From Kitasatospora cheerisanensis KCTC 2395 (GTDB lineage: Bacteria > Actinomycetota > Actinomycetes > Streptomycetales > Streptomycetaceae), in assembly GCF_000696185.1 (NCBI RefSeq), contig NZ_KK853997.1, forward strand, positions 814,174 through 878,173: DNA of 64,000 nt, written 5' to 3'. Positions 19,448-27,958 of this stretch are shown here, one piece after another (position 1 is the first letter of the stretch; each line of letters begins with the position of its first letter). Both the position numbers and the translations under genes were made by a program. The notes beneath the pieces are model-generated. The model worked only from the letters and a program-made list of their open reading frames with translations. It was not told the origin of the DNA and ran no database searches.

Positions 19448-19966
19448 TCAGTCGGCGGTCAGCGCATCCATGCCCTCGACCAGCCTGGCGAGCAGATCGA
19501 GGAACATCGCCCGCTCCTCGAGCGAGAGCCCGTCGACCATGGCCTGCATCCGCCGGAAGTGCTCGGGAGCCAGGTCGCGCAGACGCTGCGCGCCGCGCGC
19601 GGTCAGGATGACCACGCTGCCCCGCCCGTCCTCGACCGCCGGCCGACGGGCGACCAGGCCCTCACGTTCGAGACCGTCGACCAAGCCGGTCACGGTCGCC
19701 CGCGAGACGCCGAGGCTGGCCGCCAACTGGGAGGGCGACTTCTCCCCACCGTGATCCTCCAGGTCGGCCAGCAGCCGGTAACGCCCGGTGGACAGACCGA
19801 ACCGCGCGAAGTGCACCTCCCCGGCCTGACCGAGTCGGGCCCCCGCCGCCATGAGCCGCGCCGCCACCAGCACCGCCTGCGGATCGGCCGCGAGACCGTA
19901 GCGTGCGATCTGGCGGCGGGCCTGGTCGAGACTGGGAGCGCCGTGCGCCGCATCCTGCTGTGCCAT
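19448..19966 (-). CDS. MarR family transcriptional regulator
   Basis: 172 residues from ATG at 19966 (MAQQDAAHG). The winged helix is clear: LSTGRYRLLADLEDH, then SPSQLAASLGVSRATVTGLV as recognition helix region and a wing with EDGRGSVVILTARG. MarR proteins repress DNA as dimers and are released by small phenolic or oxidising ligands. The start region carries AGGT-N8-ACCT and a TAGGTGGTTA half-site (19969-19993), matching the boxes at 19353-19386, so autoregulation plus control of the downstream operon is likely. No strong RBS is visible; translation may be nearly leaderless. Confidence 0.88.
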   Translation of the reverse strand: MAQQDAAHGAPSLDQARRQIARYGLAADPQAVLVAARLMAAGARLGQAGEVHFARFGLSTGRYRLLADLEDHGGEKSPSQLAASLGVSRATVTGLVDGLEREGLVARRPAVEDGRGSVVILTARGAQRLRDLAPEHFRRMQAMVDGLSLEERAMFLDLLARLVEGMDALTAD

Positions 19967-19968
19967 GC

Positions 19969-19993
19969 AGGTAATATGGCACCTAACCACCTA
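19969..19993. promoter_or_regulatory. Probable MarR autoregulatory site
   Basis: Overlaps the MarR start region. It contains AGGT-N8-ACCT and, on the minus strand, TAGGTGGTTAGGT, which shares the core TAGGTGGYTA with the box at 19353. Confidence 0.55.
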
Positions 19994-20062
19994 TCCGTCA
20001 AGGCGGCCACTCGACATCGAACCCGACTTGGAAAGGCTTCCCCCGATCCTCAATCACCCCTC

Positions 20063-21391
20063 TCACAACGCTCGGTGACGGGCGATCAGGTCGCGATACC
20101 AGGCGTACGAGGCCCGGGGGGTGCGCTGTTGGGTGTCGAAGTCGACGTGGACCAGACCGAAACGCTCGCCGAATCCTTCTGCCCATTCGAAATTGTCGAG
20201 CAGGGACCAGGTGTAGTAGCCGCGGACGTCGATGCCGTCGGCGACAGCGCGGGCGAGGGCGTCGAGATGGGTGGCCAAGTAGTCGATGCGGAAGGTGTCG
20301 TCGAGGGTTTCGTCGGTGGAGCAGCCGCTCTCGGTGATGGTGATCGGGGGGAGGGCGTCGCCGTACCGCGCGCGGAGGGTGTGCAGCAGTTCGTGCAAGC
20401 CGTCCGGGACGACGGGCCAGCCGAAGTGGGTGAGCGGCACGCCCTCTATCGGCGCCTGCGTGAACGGCAGCCCGGGATCGGCGGGGGCGGCGATCCGGGT
20501 CGGGTTGTAGTAGTTGACGCCGAGTCCGTCGAGGCCGGGCCCGGTGATCAGGTCGAGGTCACCCTCCCGCACCGCCCCGTGCAGATCCTCGCCCACCCCG
20601 TACGCCGACAAGTCCGGGTAGCGCCCGAGCAGCAGCGGGTCCAGGAACAGCCAGTTGTGCAGCGCATCGTAGGCGTCGGCGGCCGCCCGGTCCTCGGCGG
20701 AGTCGCTCGCGGGCCGGACGGGCGTCAGGTTGTTGGCGATCAGGACGTCGAGGCCGCGGGAGCGGAGTCCGGCGGCGGCCAGGCCGTGGCCGAGGAGTTG
20801 GTGGTGGGCGGTCGGCAGCGCGTCCAGCATCAGCGAGTGCCCCGGGGCGTGGATGCCGAGGGCGTACCCGAAGACCATGTGCACGAACGGCTCGTTGAGG
20901 GTGATCCAGGCCGGTACACGGTCGCCGAGCCGGTCAGCGACGAGATCCGCGTACTCGGCGAATCGGAAAGCGGTTTCCCGTTGCATCCAGCCACCTCCGT
21001 CCTCCAGCGCCTGCGGCAGGTCCCAGTGGAAGAGGGTGGGCAGCGGGGTGATGCCGGCCTCCAACAGCCCGTCCACCAGCCGCTCGTAGAAGTCGAGCCC
21101 CGCCCCGTTGACCGCGCCCCGGCCGGTCGGCTGCACGCGCGGCCAGGCGATCGAGAACCGGTACCCGTCGAGCCCCAGACCGCGCATCAACTCCACGTCC
21201 TCGGGCCACCGATGGTAGTGGTCGCACGCCACCCGGCCGGTGTCGCCGCCCTTCACCGCGCCGGGCCGGTCGCAGAAGTCGTCCCACACCGAACGGCCGC
21301 GGCCGTCCTCGTCGACCGCGCCCTCGATCTGGTAGGCGGCGGTGGACACGCCCCAGCGGAAGTCGGGCGGCAGGTCGTGACGGTCCGTCAT
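20063..21391 (-). CDS. GH1 family beta-glucosidase
   Basis: 442 residues. The N-terminal FRWGVSTAAYQIEGA signature, acid/base Glu in TLNEPF and nucleophile Glu in ITESG are all present, with YYTWSLLDNFEWAEGF near the C-terminus. No signal peptide, so intracellular. RBS GGAAGGAT lies six bases before the ATG. GH1 enzymes hydrolyse cellobiose and other beta-glucosides. No transporter is adjacent, so it stands alone; it could act on products from the secreted glycosidases of this region or from the importer at 4.6-9.8 kb. Confidence 0.95.
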   Translation of the reverse strand: MTDRHDLPPDFRWGVSTAAYQIEGAVDEDGRGRSVWDDFCDRPGAVKGGDTGRVACDHYHRWPEDVELMRGLGLDGYRFSIAWPRVQPTGRGAVNGAGLDFYERLVDGLLEAGITPLPTLFHWDLPQALEDGGGWMQRETAFRFAEYADLVADRLGDRVPAWITLNEPFVHMVFGYALGIHAPGHSLMLDALPTAHHQLLGHGLAAAGLRSRGLDVLIANNLTPVRPASDSAEDRAAADAYDALHNWLFLDPLLLGRYPDLSAYGVGEDLHGAVREGDLDLITGPGLDGLGVNYYNPTRIAAPADPGLPFTQAPIEGVPLTHFGWPVVPDGLHELLHTLRARYGDALPPITITESGCSTDETLDDTFRIDYLATHLDALARAVADGIDVRGYYTWSLLDNFEWAEGFGERFGLVHVDFDTQQRTPRASYAWYRDLIARHRAL

Positions 21392-21677
21392 AGTGATCCT
21401 TCCAGCGCACGAGCCAAAAATGCGAGCAGGGCTCATGTTAAGGAGAGTTGACGGCTCGAATCCAGAGCCGAGCGCCATGCAACCCGCACGGACCTGCGAT
21501 CAGCGGGCCGACACATCCACCAACCGCATCCGACCGGGCCAGTCGGGGCGATGCCGAGGGGTCGACCGCCGGCGGGGCGGCGGTTCACTCGGCGTTCGAC
21601 GCGGATTCGCGCGGGGTGGTGCCCGCATTGGCCCGATCGGGCGGATTTGCGTCACCCATGGTGCGGATTTGGACGGC

Positions 21678-21696
21678 TTGACACTTCGAAGGTCAA
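21678..21696. promoter_or_regulatory. Dyad TTGACaCTTCGAAGGTCAA in promoter region of a secreted protein gene
   Basis: Outer TTGAC/GTCAA and inner CTTCGAAG are symmetrical with one extra base; TTCGAA recurs at 21711. It lies 119 bp before the ATG at 21815 and the left arm could double as a -35 element. The remaining 21392-21677 stretch shows nothing recognisable. Confidence 0.4.
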
Positions 21697-21739
21697 AACG
21701 GGCCAGGGGCTTCGAATCGCATGGCAAAGTTCTTGTCGT

Positions 21740-21763
21740 GGCACATGTGAAATGTCACATGCC
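21740..21763. promoter_or_regulatory. Inverted repeat around ATGTGA-N4-TCACAT
   Basis: GGC..ATGTGA AATG TCACAT GCC forms a bulged hairpin or protein-binding dyad 52 bp before the secreted protein start. Regulator unknown. Confidence 0.4.
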
Positions 21764-21814
21764 CGCCAGGGCCTCTCTCCGAACGGTTTCCCCTCTCGTC
21801 TCAAGGAGAAGATC

Positions 21815-22267
21815 ATGAACCGCATCACCCGCCTCGCGGTGGCCGCCGCCGGTGCCGCCGCCCTGCTCACGGCGCCCGTTCCCGCCTTCGCCGCCGCGAC
21901 CGGCGCCGACACCGTCGCCACCACGACCACGACGTGCAAGTACAGCCTCCAGGCCGGGCTGGCGACCTACGCCTGCGCCGACGTCACCGGCGACAGCGTC
22001 GTGATCTACGGGAAGATCGGCCTGGCCGGCCCGCCGGACGGGCCGGTGGGGTGGCAGACCCTGTACACCAATCTGTCGGCCGAGGTGGTCGGCGGCGCCT
22101 CGCTGGGCTCCGTGAGCGGGACCGTGCCGTTCCACTCCACCGGCGTGCGGGTGGAGGGCTTCACTGCCACCGTCGCGTGCGGTTCGACGGTGCGCGTGAC
22201 CTTCTCGGTGCAGGGAAGCGGCCCGTTCGGCACCCGGCCCGTGCTGGACGTACCGGTGACGTGCTGA
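21815..22267 (+). CDS. Small secreted protein of unknown family
   Basis: 150 residues after AAGGAGAAGATC. Signal peptide about 1-27 (ends in PAFAAA). The mature protein is beta-rich with four Cys residues, arranged as CKYSL...ACADV near its start and VACGS...VPVTC near its end, consistent with two disulfides. No family was recognised. It has its own promoter elements and terminator, so it is a monocistronic exported product. It could be a small binding or structural protein; no function is claimed. Confidence 0.75.
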   Translation: MNRITRLAVAAAGAAALLTAPVPAFAAATGADTVATTTTTCKYSLQAGLATYACADVTGDSVVIYGKIGLAGPPDGPVGWQTLYTNLSAEVVGGASLGSVSGTVPFHSTGVRVEGFTATVACGSTVRVTFSVQGSGPFGTRPVLDVPVTC

Positions 22268-22284
22268 CGGCCCATCAGCGCGAC

Positions 22285-22321
22285 GGCCGGGCCCGGACGT
22301 TGGTAACCTCCGGGCCCGGCC
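22285..22321 (+). terminator. Hairpin terminator
   Basis: GGCCGGGCCCGG / CCGGGCCCGGCC, 12-bp perfect arms with a 13-base loop, 18 bp after the secreted protein stop. Confidence 0.7.
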
Positions 22322-22364
22322 GCCTGCGTGTCCGGCGGGCTCCCGCCGAGCATCGTCGTGCCGG

Positions 22365-22590
22365 TCAGTACCGGGTGGTGACGGTGACGCCGCCGAGGGC
22401 GGCGGCGATGCTGCCCTCACCGTCGACCTCGGTGGAGCGGTCGGTCAGCTGGACGTTCAGGCCCCGCACCATCGCGCCGGAAGGCCGCCTCGGGCTTGCC
22501 CGGGGTCAGGCAGAGACCGGTGGCACAGGCGTCGAGCCAGCTGGCGAAGTCGGCGTCGCGGTTCACGTAAGCGGAGCTGACACAAAGGCA
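22365..22590 (-). pseudogene. Decayed gene fragment beside the IS remnant
   Basis: Two short reading-frame pieces on the minus strand look like the end of one protein: SAYVNRDADFASWLDACATG followed, after a frame change near 22480, by GLNVQLTDRSTEVDGEGSIA and a short tail ending TTRY and a stop at 22365-22367. There is no credible start, and the frame change is not explained by one missing base. It is probably the 3' remnant of a gene truncated during the rearrangements at this locus. Family not recognised. Confidence 0.45.
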
Positions 22591-22626
22591 GATGCGCGGC
22601 CCGGTAGTGCTGCCTACGATCGGCGG

Positions 22627-22866
22627 ATGGATCGACGCGTTCCCTCTGGACTGAGCCCCGTGGACAGCTACGCCCTTCGTTGCTTCCAACGGGGCGACGC
22701 CGAGCACGTTCGGAGCATCCGGCTCCACCCCGTGCATCCTGACCAGAACCTTGCCCGGTACACCCTCCGGATCCAGGCGGCCGGCTGGCACCTTGCGGAG
22801 CAGAGCTTCGGGGTCGACGGGTCCTACCGGTGCTGCGAGATGCGCTTCGTTCGACCGGCTGAGTGA
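22627..22866 (+). CDS. Small hypothetical protein (79 aa)
   Basis: ATG at 22627 opens a frame of 79 codons containing a Cys pair (YRCCEMRF) near the C-terminus. Third-position GC is lower than in the neighbours. It ends one base before the stop codon of the transposase remnant on the opposite strand. It has no recognised family and may be a chance frame in a decayed zone. Confidence 0.35.
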   Translation: MDRRVPSGLSPVDSYALRCFQRGDAEHVRSIRLHPVHPDQNLARYTLRIQAAGWHLAEQSFGVDGSYRCCEMRFVRPAE

Positions 22867-23250
22867 TCAAGGGGTGGAGCTGGAGCCCACGGTTCTCAGC
22901 CCGCGGCGGTAGGTGATGACGCAGCAGGCCGCCTTTTGGAAGGCCTCGTGAATGTCGTCGGAAGCCGTGGATCCAGGAGTCTGTCCGCTCGACCACCCCT
23001 GGGAAGCTGCTGAGTCCGGAGCCGTGCGCCACGCCGCAGCGGGCGATCACCGGTTTGATCCCGCGCTTTCCACCGCAGCCTTCGGTACTTGTCGCAGTCG
23101 TAGCCGCGGTCGGCGTGGAGCCGGGCGGGGCGGCGAGACGCCCTTCTCCACCGCCCGGCGCGAATTCCAGCAGGAACTGGACCTCGACCGCGTCCCGCTC
23201 CGTCCGGTCATGGCCGACTCCTCTCGAACAGGCCCCTGCTGAACGTTGAG
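22867..23250 (-). mobile_element. IS5-family transposase remnant (decayed)
   Basis: Pieces of a DDE transposase are spread over three frames on the minus strand: LHADRGYDCDKYRRL (the DRGYD motif with its Asp), GIKPVIARCGVAHGSGL and VVERTDSWIHGFRR (the catalytic Glu region), then DDIHEAFQKAACCVITYRRG to a stop at 22867-22869. Order and spacing match the C-terminal half of IS5-type transposases of actinomycetes. Frame changes and loss of the N-terminal half show it is inactive. Terminal inverted repeats were not found. The flanking genes are truncated, which fits an old insertion followed by deletion. Confidence 0.8.
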
Positions 23251-23524
23251 ACGCCAGGAGCGGGGCGAGCCGGAGATGGCGGGAAACGGTCGTCAGGGCC
23301 CGATGGGGGCCGGTGCGTTCAGGTGGCGACGTACCCGGCCTGACCACGAACGGACTGTTCGTGCCCGGCTCGATCCGGATCTCCGGATCACCCCGGCGAC
23401 CCGATCACTTCACGCCGTAGTCGAACCTTTGGCCGTTCGAAAGGCATTCCGTTCCCCTACTCTCATGGCCGAACGGGGCTCCGCAGGGGCCCTGAAGTAC
23501 GCGCACGGAACTCCAGCTCGAACC

Positions 23525-23817
23525 ACCCTCGATCAGCTCGCCAACACCGCCACCGGCAAGTGCGCCGACCTGCCGAACTACGACTCGAACCCGGCGGGCA
23601 CCGCCGTCACCCAGTACGGCTGCAACTACGGCTCCGACGACAACCAGATGTGGAACGTGGAGGTAACCCGCTACATCAACGGGATGCCCCTGTACCAGTT
23701 CGTCAATGACAAGAGCGGGTACTGCCTCGACCTGCCCGACTACGGCACCGTCCCGGCCGGCACCCCGCTGTGTACGGTTGCTCCACGCACGACGACCACA
23801 TCTGGTCGCTCATCTGA
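23525..23817 (+). pseudogene. Truncated ricin-type (RICIN) lectin domain fragment
   Basis: The reading frame from about 23525 encodes a beta-trefoil piece: ANTATGKCADLPNYDSNPAG, DDNQMWNV, then SGYCLDLPDYGTVPAGTPL. The end, YGCSTHDDHIWSLI plus stop (23815-23817), is in the next frame; one missing G near 23770 accounts for it. There is no start codon or signal peptide, and upstream lies the transposase remnant, so this is the 3' end of a lectin or lectin-bearing glycosidase whose front was lost. Confidence 0.7.
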
Positions 23818-23906
23818 TCGCACGCCGCCCCGCCGGCCCCGCGCGCTCCTCCCGGAGGGTGCGGGGCCGCGCTCCTGACCGCCCCCGAACCTCCGAAAGG
23901 TCCGCC

Positions 23907-26120
23907 TTGACCACGGCCCACCGCCGTCCCGGACGGCGAGCGCCGCTCCGCGCCCTGCTCGCCGTCCTGTCCGTCCTCGTCGCGAGCCTGGCCGCGCTGC
24001 CGGCCACCGCGCAGGCGAGCACCGTCGCGCCCTGCGACATCTACCGCACGTACAACACCGGTTGCGTCGCCGCGCACAGCACCGTCCGCGCGCTGTTCGC
24101 GGGTTACGCCGGCCCGCTGTACCAGCTCACCCGGGCGTCGGACGGCGCGACGCACGACGTCGCGACTCTCGCGGACGGCTACGCCGATGCCGCCGACCAC
24201 GACGCCTTCTGCGCCGCCACCGGCTGCACCATCACGAAGATCTACGACCAGACCGCGAACCACAACGACCTGACGCCCGGTCCGGACGGAACCGAGTGGG
24301 GCACCGGCCCGGACCGGCCCGCCGACGCCGGCGCGCTGGCGGTCACCGCGGGCGGCCACAAGGTGTACGGGATCTGGATCACCCCCGGGGTGGGCTACCG
24401 GTACACCGGAAGGGCCACCGGCGTCGCGGTCGGCGAGGAACCGGAGGGCGCGTACATGGTGGCGAGCGGCACCCACGTCAACGCGGGCTGCTGCTTCGAC
24501 TACGGCAATGCGGAGACGGTGCCGAAGGACACCGGCAAGGGCCACATGGATGCCATCAACCTCGGCACCACCTGCTTCTTCGGGCCGTGCACCGGCTCGG
24601 GGCCCTGGGTGAAGGCCGACCTGGAGGACGGCCTGATCCAGGGCGGCGACACCAACGGCAGCAACCCCGCCAACCTGGGCAACAGCAGTGCGTACGTCAC
24701 GGCGATGCTGAAGAGCGGCAGCCAGCGGTACGCGCTCAAGGGCGGCAACGCCCAGTCCGGCGGCCTGAACACCTGGTGGGAGGGCTCGCTGCCGACCGAC
24801 TGGAGGACGATGCACAAGGAGGGCGGCATCGTCCTGGGCATCGGCGGTGACAACAGCAACTGGGCCGAAGGCACCTTCTTCGAGGGCGCCATGACGGCCG
24901 GTTACCCGACCGGCGCCGCAGAGGACGCCGTGCAGGCGAACATCGTGGCGGCGGGCTACGCCGGCCAGACCGGTGTCCCCAACGGGCCGCACAGCATCGT
25001 CGCGGGCTCCCAGGCGACCGTCGTCGACCACAACGGCGCCACCGCGGTCTACGCCCTGGCCACCGACGGCTTCATCCACGAGAACTACCAGCGCAATCCG
25101 GGCGCGGGCAACTGGTCCGGCTGGGCGTCGCTCGGTGTGGGCGCCGGCGACGGCCGCACCAATGTTCCGAACCACTTCGTCAGTTCGCCGAGCGTCTTCG
25201 TGGACTCGGCCGGCAAGACCGTCGTGACGGCGATCGACGGCCAGGGCAACGTGGAGGAGAACTACCAGACCCTGCCCGGCAACGGCCCGTGGTCCGGCTG
25301 GCACACCTACGACTCACCGCTGCCGAACGGCGTGACGTTCGTCGGCACGCCCTTCGGGACCAAGGACGCGAACGGGGTCAACGTCACGTACGCGACCGGC
25401 TCGGACGGCAACGTGTACGAGAACTACCTGATCCCCGGCGTGAAGTGGAACGGCTGGACACTGGCACTGGGCGCCAACGGCTCACTGGTCAGCTCGCCCA
25501 GCGTCTTCGTGGACTCGGCCGGCAAGACCGTCGTGACCGCCATCGACCGCACGGGCAACGTGCAGGAGAGCTACCAGACCCTGCCCGGCAACGGCCCGTG
25601 GTCCGGCTGGCACACCTACAACTCACCGCTCCCGAACGGCGTCAAGTTCGTCGGCACCCCGGTCTCGACGAAGAACGCGGGCGGGGTCAACGTCACGTAC
25701 GCGACCGGCTCGGACGGCAACGTGTACGAGAACTACCTGATCCCCGGCGTGAAGTGGAACGGCTGGACACTGGCACTGGGCGCCAACGGCTCGCTGGTCA
25801 GCTCGCCGAGCGTCTTCGTGGACTCGGCCGGCAAGACCGTCGTGACCGCCATCGACCGCACGGGCAACGTGCAGGAGAGCTACCAGACCCAGTCCGGCAC
25901 CGGTCCGTGGTCCGGCTGGCACACCTACAACTCGCCACTCCCGAACGGCGTCACCCTGGTCGGCGTGCCCAACTCGCTGAAGGACAAGAACGGCACGAAC
26001 GTGACGTACGCGCTGGGGTCCGACGGCAAGGTGTACGAGGACTTCCTGACCGCCGGTGTGGGATGGAACGGCTGGCAACTGGCGCTCGGCAACCCGCCGG
26101 TGGGGCTGATCCAGTTCTGA
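23907..26120 (+). CDS. Secreted GH54 alpha-L-arabinofuranosidase with C-terminal beta-rich repeats
   Basis: 737 residues from TTG at 23907 (preceded by GAAAGG; no in-frame ATG fits). Signal peptide about 1-36. The GH54 domain follows: CDIYRTYNTGCVAAHSTVRA, KIYDQTANHNDLTPGP, and the vicinal-Cys motif CCFDYGNAET. This family removes arabinose side chains from arabinoxylan and arabinan. From about residue 370 the usual arabinose-binding module is replaced by roughly 3.5 copies of a 102-residue repeat (SPSVFVDSAGKTVVTAID, ENYQTLPGNGPWSGWHTY, GSDGNVYENYLIPGVKWNGW), resembling tachylectin/PLL-type propeller blades. Probably acts outside the cell on plant cell-wall glycans. Confidence 0.9.
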   Translation: MTTAHRRPGRRAPLRALLAVLSVLVASLAALPATAQASTVAPCDIYRTYNTGCVAAHSTVRALFAGYAGPLYQLTRASDGATHDVATLADGYADAADHDAFCAATGCTITKIYDQTANHNDLTPGPDGTEWGTGPDRPADAGALAVTAGGHKVYGIWITPGVGYRYTGRATGVAVGEEPEGAYMVASGTHVNAGCCFDYGNAETVPKDTGKGHMDAINLGTTCFFGPCTGSGPWVKADLEDGLIQGGDTNGSNPANLGNSSAYVTAMLKSGSQRYALKGGNAQSGGLNTWWEGSLPTDWRTMHKEGGIVLGIGGDNSNWAEGTFFEGAMTAGYPTGAAEDAVQANIVAAGYAGQTGVPNGPHSIVAGSQATVVDHNGATAVYALATDGFIHENYQRNPGAGNWSGWASLGVGAGDGRTNVPNHFVSSPSVFVDSAGKTVVTAIDGQGNVEENYQTLPGNGPWSGWHTYDSPLPNGVTFVGTPFGTKDANGVNVTYATGSDGNVYENYLIPGVKWNGWTLALGANGSLVSSPSVFVDSAGKTVVTAIDRTGNVQESYQTLPGNGPWSGWHTYNSPLPNGVKFVGTPVSTKNAGGVNVTYATGSDGNVYENYLIPGVKWNGWTLALGANGSLVSSPSVFVDSAGKTVVTAIDRTGNVQESYQTQSGTGPWSGWHTYNSPLPNGVTLVGVPNSLKDKNGTNVTYALGSDGKVYEDFLTAGVGWNGWQLALGNPPVGLIQF
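25190..26100 (+). repeat. Three near-identical 306-bp tandem repeats inside the GH54 gene
   Basis: The segment starting at the cagctcgcc...gtcttcgtggac block recurs at about 25186, 25492 and 25798, a period of 306 bp (102 codons). Long runs are identical at DNA level, including synonymous positions, which implies recent amplification or gene conversion. Confidence 0.85.
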
Positions 26121-26145
26121 CCGAGCCCCGTACCGGGCCCGGGCG

Positions 26146-26540
26146 GTGGGCTACGGCGCGCAGGTGCTCCGCGAGGACTTCCACGTCCCCGGCCGGGGCG
26201 CGGTCTCCGTGATCGGGCTCAGCGTGCTCTCCGAGGCCCTCGCCCTCCTGACGCTCGGGCTGGTCCGGCCCCGGGGCGAGGCCGTGCCGCGCAGGATCCC
26301 GCTCCTCGGCGGCCGTCGCGTCCGTCCGCTCGCCGCCGTCGTCCCCGCCGCCGTCGGCTCACCGGCCCTCATGTACCTCTGGACGGCCTTCGGGTACTGG
26401 TGGAACGTCGACCGGCATCCGGCGGTGCTCGGACCTTGGCGCACGATCGTCGGCATCCGGTACCAACCCCTGGGCCTCGGGGGGCCGTTGCCCGCCGCCG
26501 TCACCGTCTCCCACTACCGCCGCCACCGACCGCCCCGGGC
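26146..26540 (+). pseudogene. C-terminal fragment of a multi-spanning membrane protein
   Basis: The frame starts directly after the GH54 gene and encodes two or three membrane segments: VSVIGLSVLSEALALLTLG, RIPLLGGRRVRPLAAVVPAA and LMYLWTAFGYWWNV. This is the back half of a larger integral membrane protein family common in Streptomyces, whose members carry a GEVVPRW-like loop at this point. The front half is absent and the frame then runs into antisense of the lectin gene. Probably a relic. Confidence 0.45.
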
Positions 26541-26611
26541 GGCGATCGCCTCCCGTCGGCTCCCCCGCGGGAATCGGCGGTCGGCGCGGCGCCCGGGCGG
26601 CAGCGCGGGGG

Positions 26612-26866
26612 TCAGTCCGCCAGGGTGCCGCGGTAGCCGACCGGGCCCTCGCCGGGGAACTGCGCGGTGCCCTGGAAGTTGCTGCCGTTGTCGAAGAAGG
26701 TGACGGTGCCGTTGCCGGCCTCGCCGCTCCAGGTCACGGTGGTGCCGGTACCGGGAGCGCCGTTCCCGGGGACGACGCCGTCGCGGTTGGCGATGCTGGT
26801 GTTCAGGGGCGCGTCGTCCTGCCAGCCCCCGCCACCCGTCTGGATCTCCGTGTTGTACGTGGCCAT
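26612..26866 (-). CDS. Probable OAA-family (Oscillatoria agardhii agglutinin-like) lectin, single domain
   Basis: 84 residues with ATG at 26866 after GGAAGG. No signal peptide. The pattern YNTEIQTGGGGW near the N-terminus and GTAQFPGEGPVGYRGTLAD at the C-terminus closely match the repeated unit of the OAA family, whose signature ends GEGPIGFRATL and which binds high-mannose glycans. OAA itself has two such units of about 66 residues; this protein has one, with an insertion in the middle (NGAPGTGTTVTWSGEAGNGT). It is monocistronic and surrounded by secreted glycan-binding proteins. Function as a mannose-binding agglutinin is inferred from the motif. Confidence 0.65.
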   Translation of the reverse strand: MATYNTEIQTGGGGWQDDAPLNTSIANRDGVVPGNGAPGTGTTVTWSGEAGNGTVTFFDNGSNFQGTAQFPGEGPVGYRGTLAD

Positions 26867-27139
26867 GTCCGTGTCCTTCCCTGTCCCCAAACGGTGGGCG
26901 GCGGTGCCGTGCGATGCGCCGCGCGAGCCGTTCGCGCACGCTCACCGGCTCCAACTCCCCAGGACGGGGCGGGGATACGGGCAACCACCCACTCGGCCGC
27001 GCCGACCGGGTCACCGCGCGGCCGCACGCCCACCGGCGGCCGGAGCCGGTCGGCGGGCGTACGGTGAGCGGGTGTAGGGGGCGCGAGCGGACAGCGGTCG
27101 TACGGTGCGCGAACAGCAGACGTGCAGGGCGGCGCGCGG

Positions 27140-27958
27140 TCAGCAGCCCAGCGGGGTCCAGCCCATCTGGACGCTGCCGGACCGCACCCAGCCGACCTTT
27201 CCGTTGCTCTCCAGGTAGAACCACGTCTCGCCGATGCTGTTGACGTTGGAGCAGCGGATCCACGCCCCGTCACCCTGGGCGGCCTGGCCCACGACGCCGC
27301 AGATGGTGCTCTGGCCGGTGCGGATGTTCACCGGACCGGCGATGAACGAGCCGGGGTCGTGGGAGTCGTTCGCGGGTGTCCAGCCGCAGGCCGGCGGGTT
27401 GTCGTACCAGCTCTGCCGGTCGAGGGCGTTGCAGCCCTGGGCGCGCAGGCCGGACCCGGCGCTGTCCTCGATGCACCGGCCGGTGTTCTGGTTCTTCAAC
27501 TCCCGAGTCCCGTCGTCCCACTTGTGCTCGAACCAGCTCTGGTAGTTGAGCGCGTTGCAGCCGAACGCGCGCAGGCCGGCCCCGGCGCTGTCGTCGATGC
27601 AGCGCTGGGTGTTCCGGTTCTTGAGCTCCCACGTCCCGTCGCCCCACTTGTGCGCGGTGAACTGCTGGTAGTCCAGGCCGTTGCAGCCGAACGCCCGCAG
27701 GCCGTAGCCGAGGCTGTCGTCGATGCACCGGCCGGTGTTCTGGTTGACCAGCACCACGGTGCCGCCCTCGATCAGGCTGCCGCGAACGGTGACGCCGCCG
27801 GGGCCGACGCCGGTCGCATCGACCGCACCGGGCGTGGCAGTTGCGCCGGCCGCGCTCGTCGCGCCCGTCGCGCTGGTCGCTCCGAACGCGAGCAGGGCGG
27901 TCAGCACCACTGCGAGCGCCCGGACGATGCGCCGGGCTGCGGGCGGGTTCGTTTTCAT
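27140..27958 (-). CDS. Secreted protein with ricin-type lectin repeats and SH3-like C-terminus
   Basis: 272 residues; the ATG follows GGAGGAACCCGA. Signal peptide about 1-45. Three repeats of about 42 residues (VNQNTGRCIDDS, KNRNTQRCIDDS, KNQNTGRCIEDS, each followed by LRAFGCN or LRAQGCN and a Q/W core) form a beta-trefoil with QxW-like motifs. The C-terminal 90 residues carry further Cys residues and look SH3-like (WFYLESNGKVGWVRSGSVQ). No catalytic domain is present. It probably binds galactose- or similar sugar-containing polymers outside the cell. Confidence 0.85.
   Translation of the reverse strand: MKTNPPAARRIVRALAVVLTALLAFGATSATGATSAAGATATPGAVDATGVGPGGVTVRGSLIEGGTVVLVNQNTGRCIDDSLGYGLRAFGCNGLDYQQFTAHKWGDGTWELKNRNTQRCIDDSAGAGLRAFGCNALNYQSWFEHKWDDGTRELKNQNTGRCIEDSAGSGLRAQGCNALDRQSWYDNPPACGWTPANDSHDPGSFIAGPVNIRTGQSTICGVVGQAAQGDGAWIRCSNVNSIGETWFYLESNGKVGWVRSGSVQMGWTPLGC

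Noticed and set aside
19391..21451. Long plus-strand frame opposite MarR and GH1
   Set aside because: Shadow of two well-supported minus-strand genes; no motif in the translation.
22417..22791. Minus-strand frame of 124 codons overlapping the small plus-strand frame
   Set aside because: No RBS, mixed composition and overlap with decayed pieces; only the 3' fragment 22365-22590 has a protein-like character.
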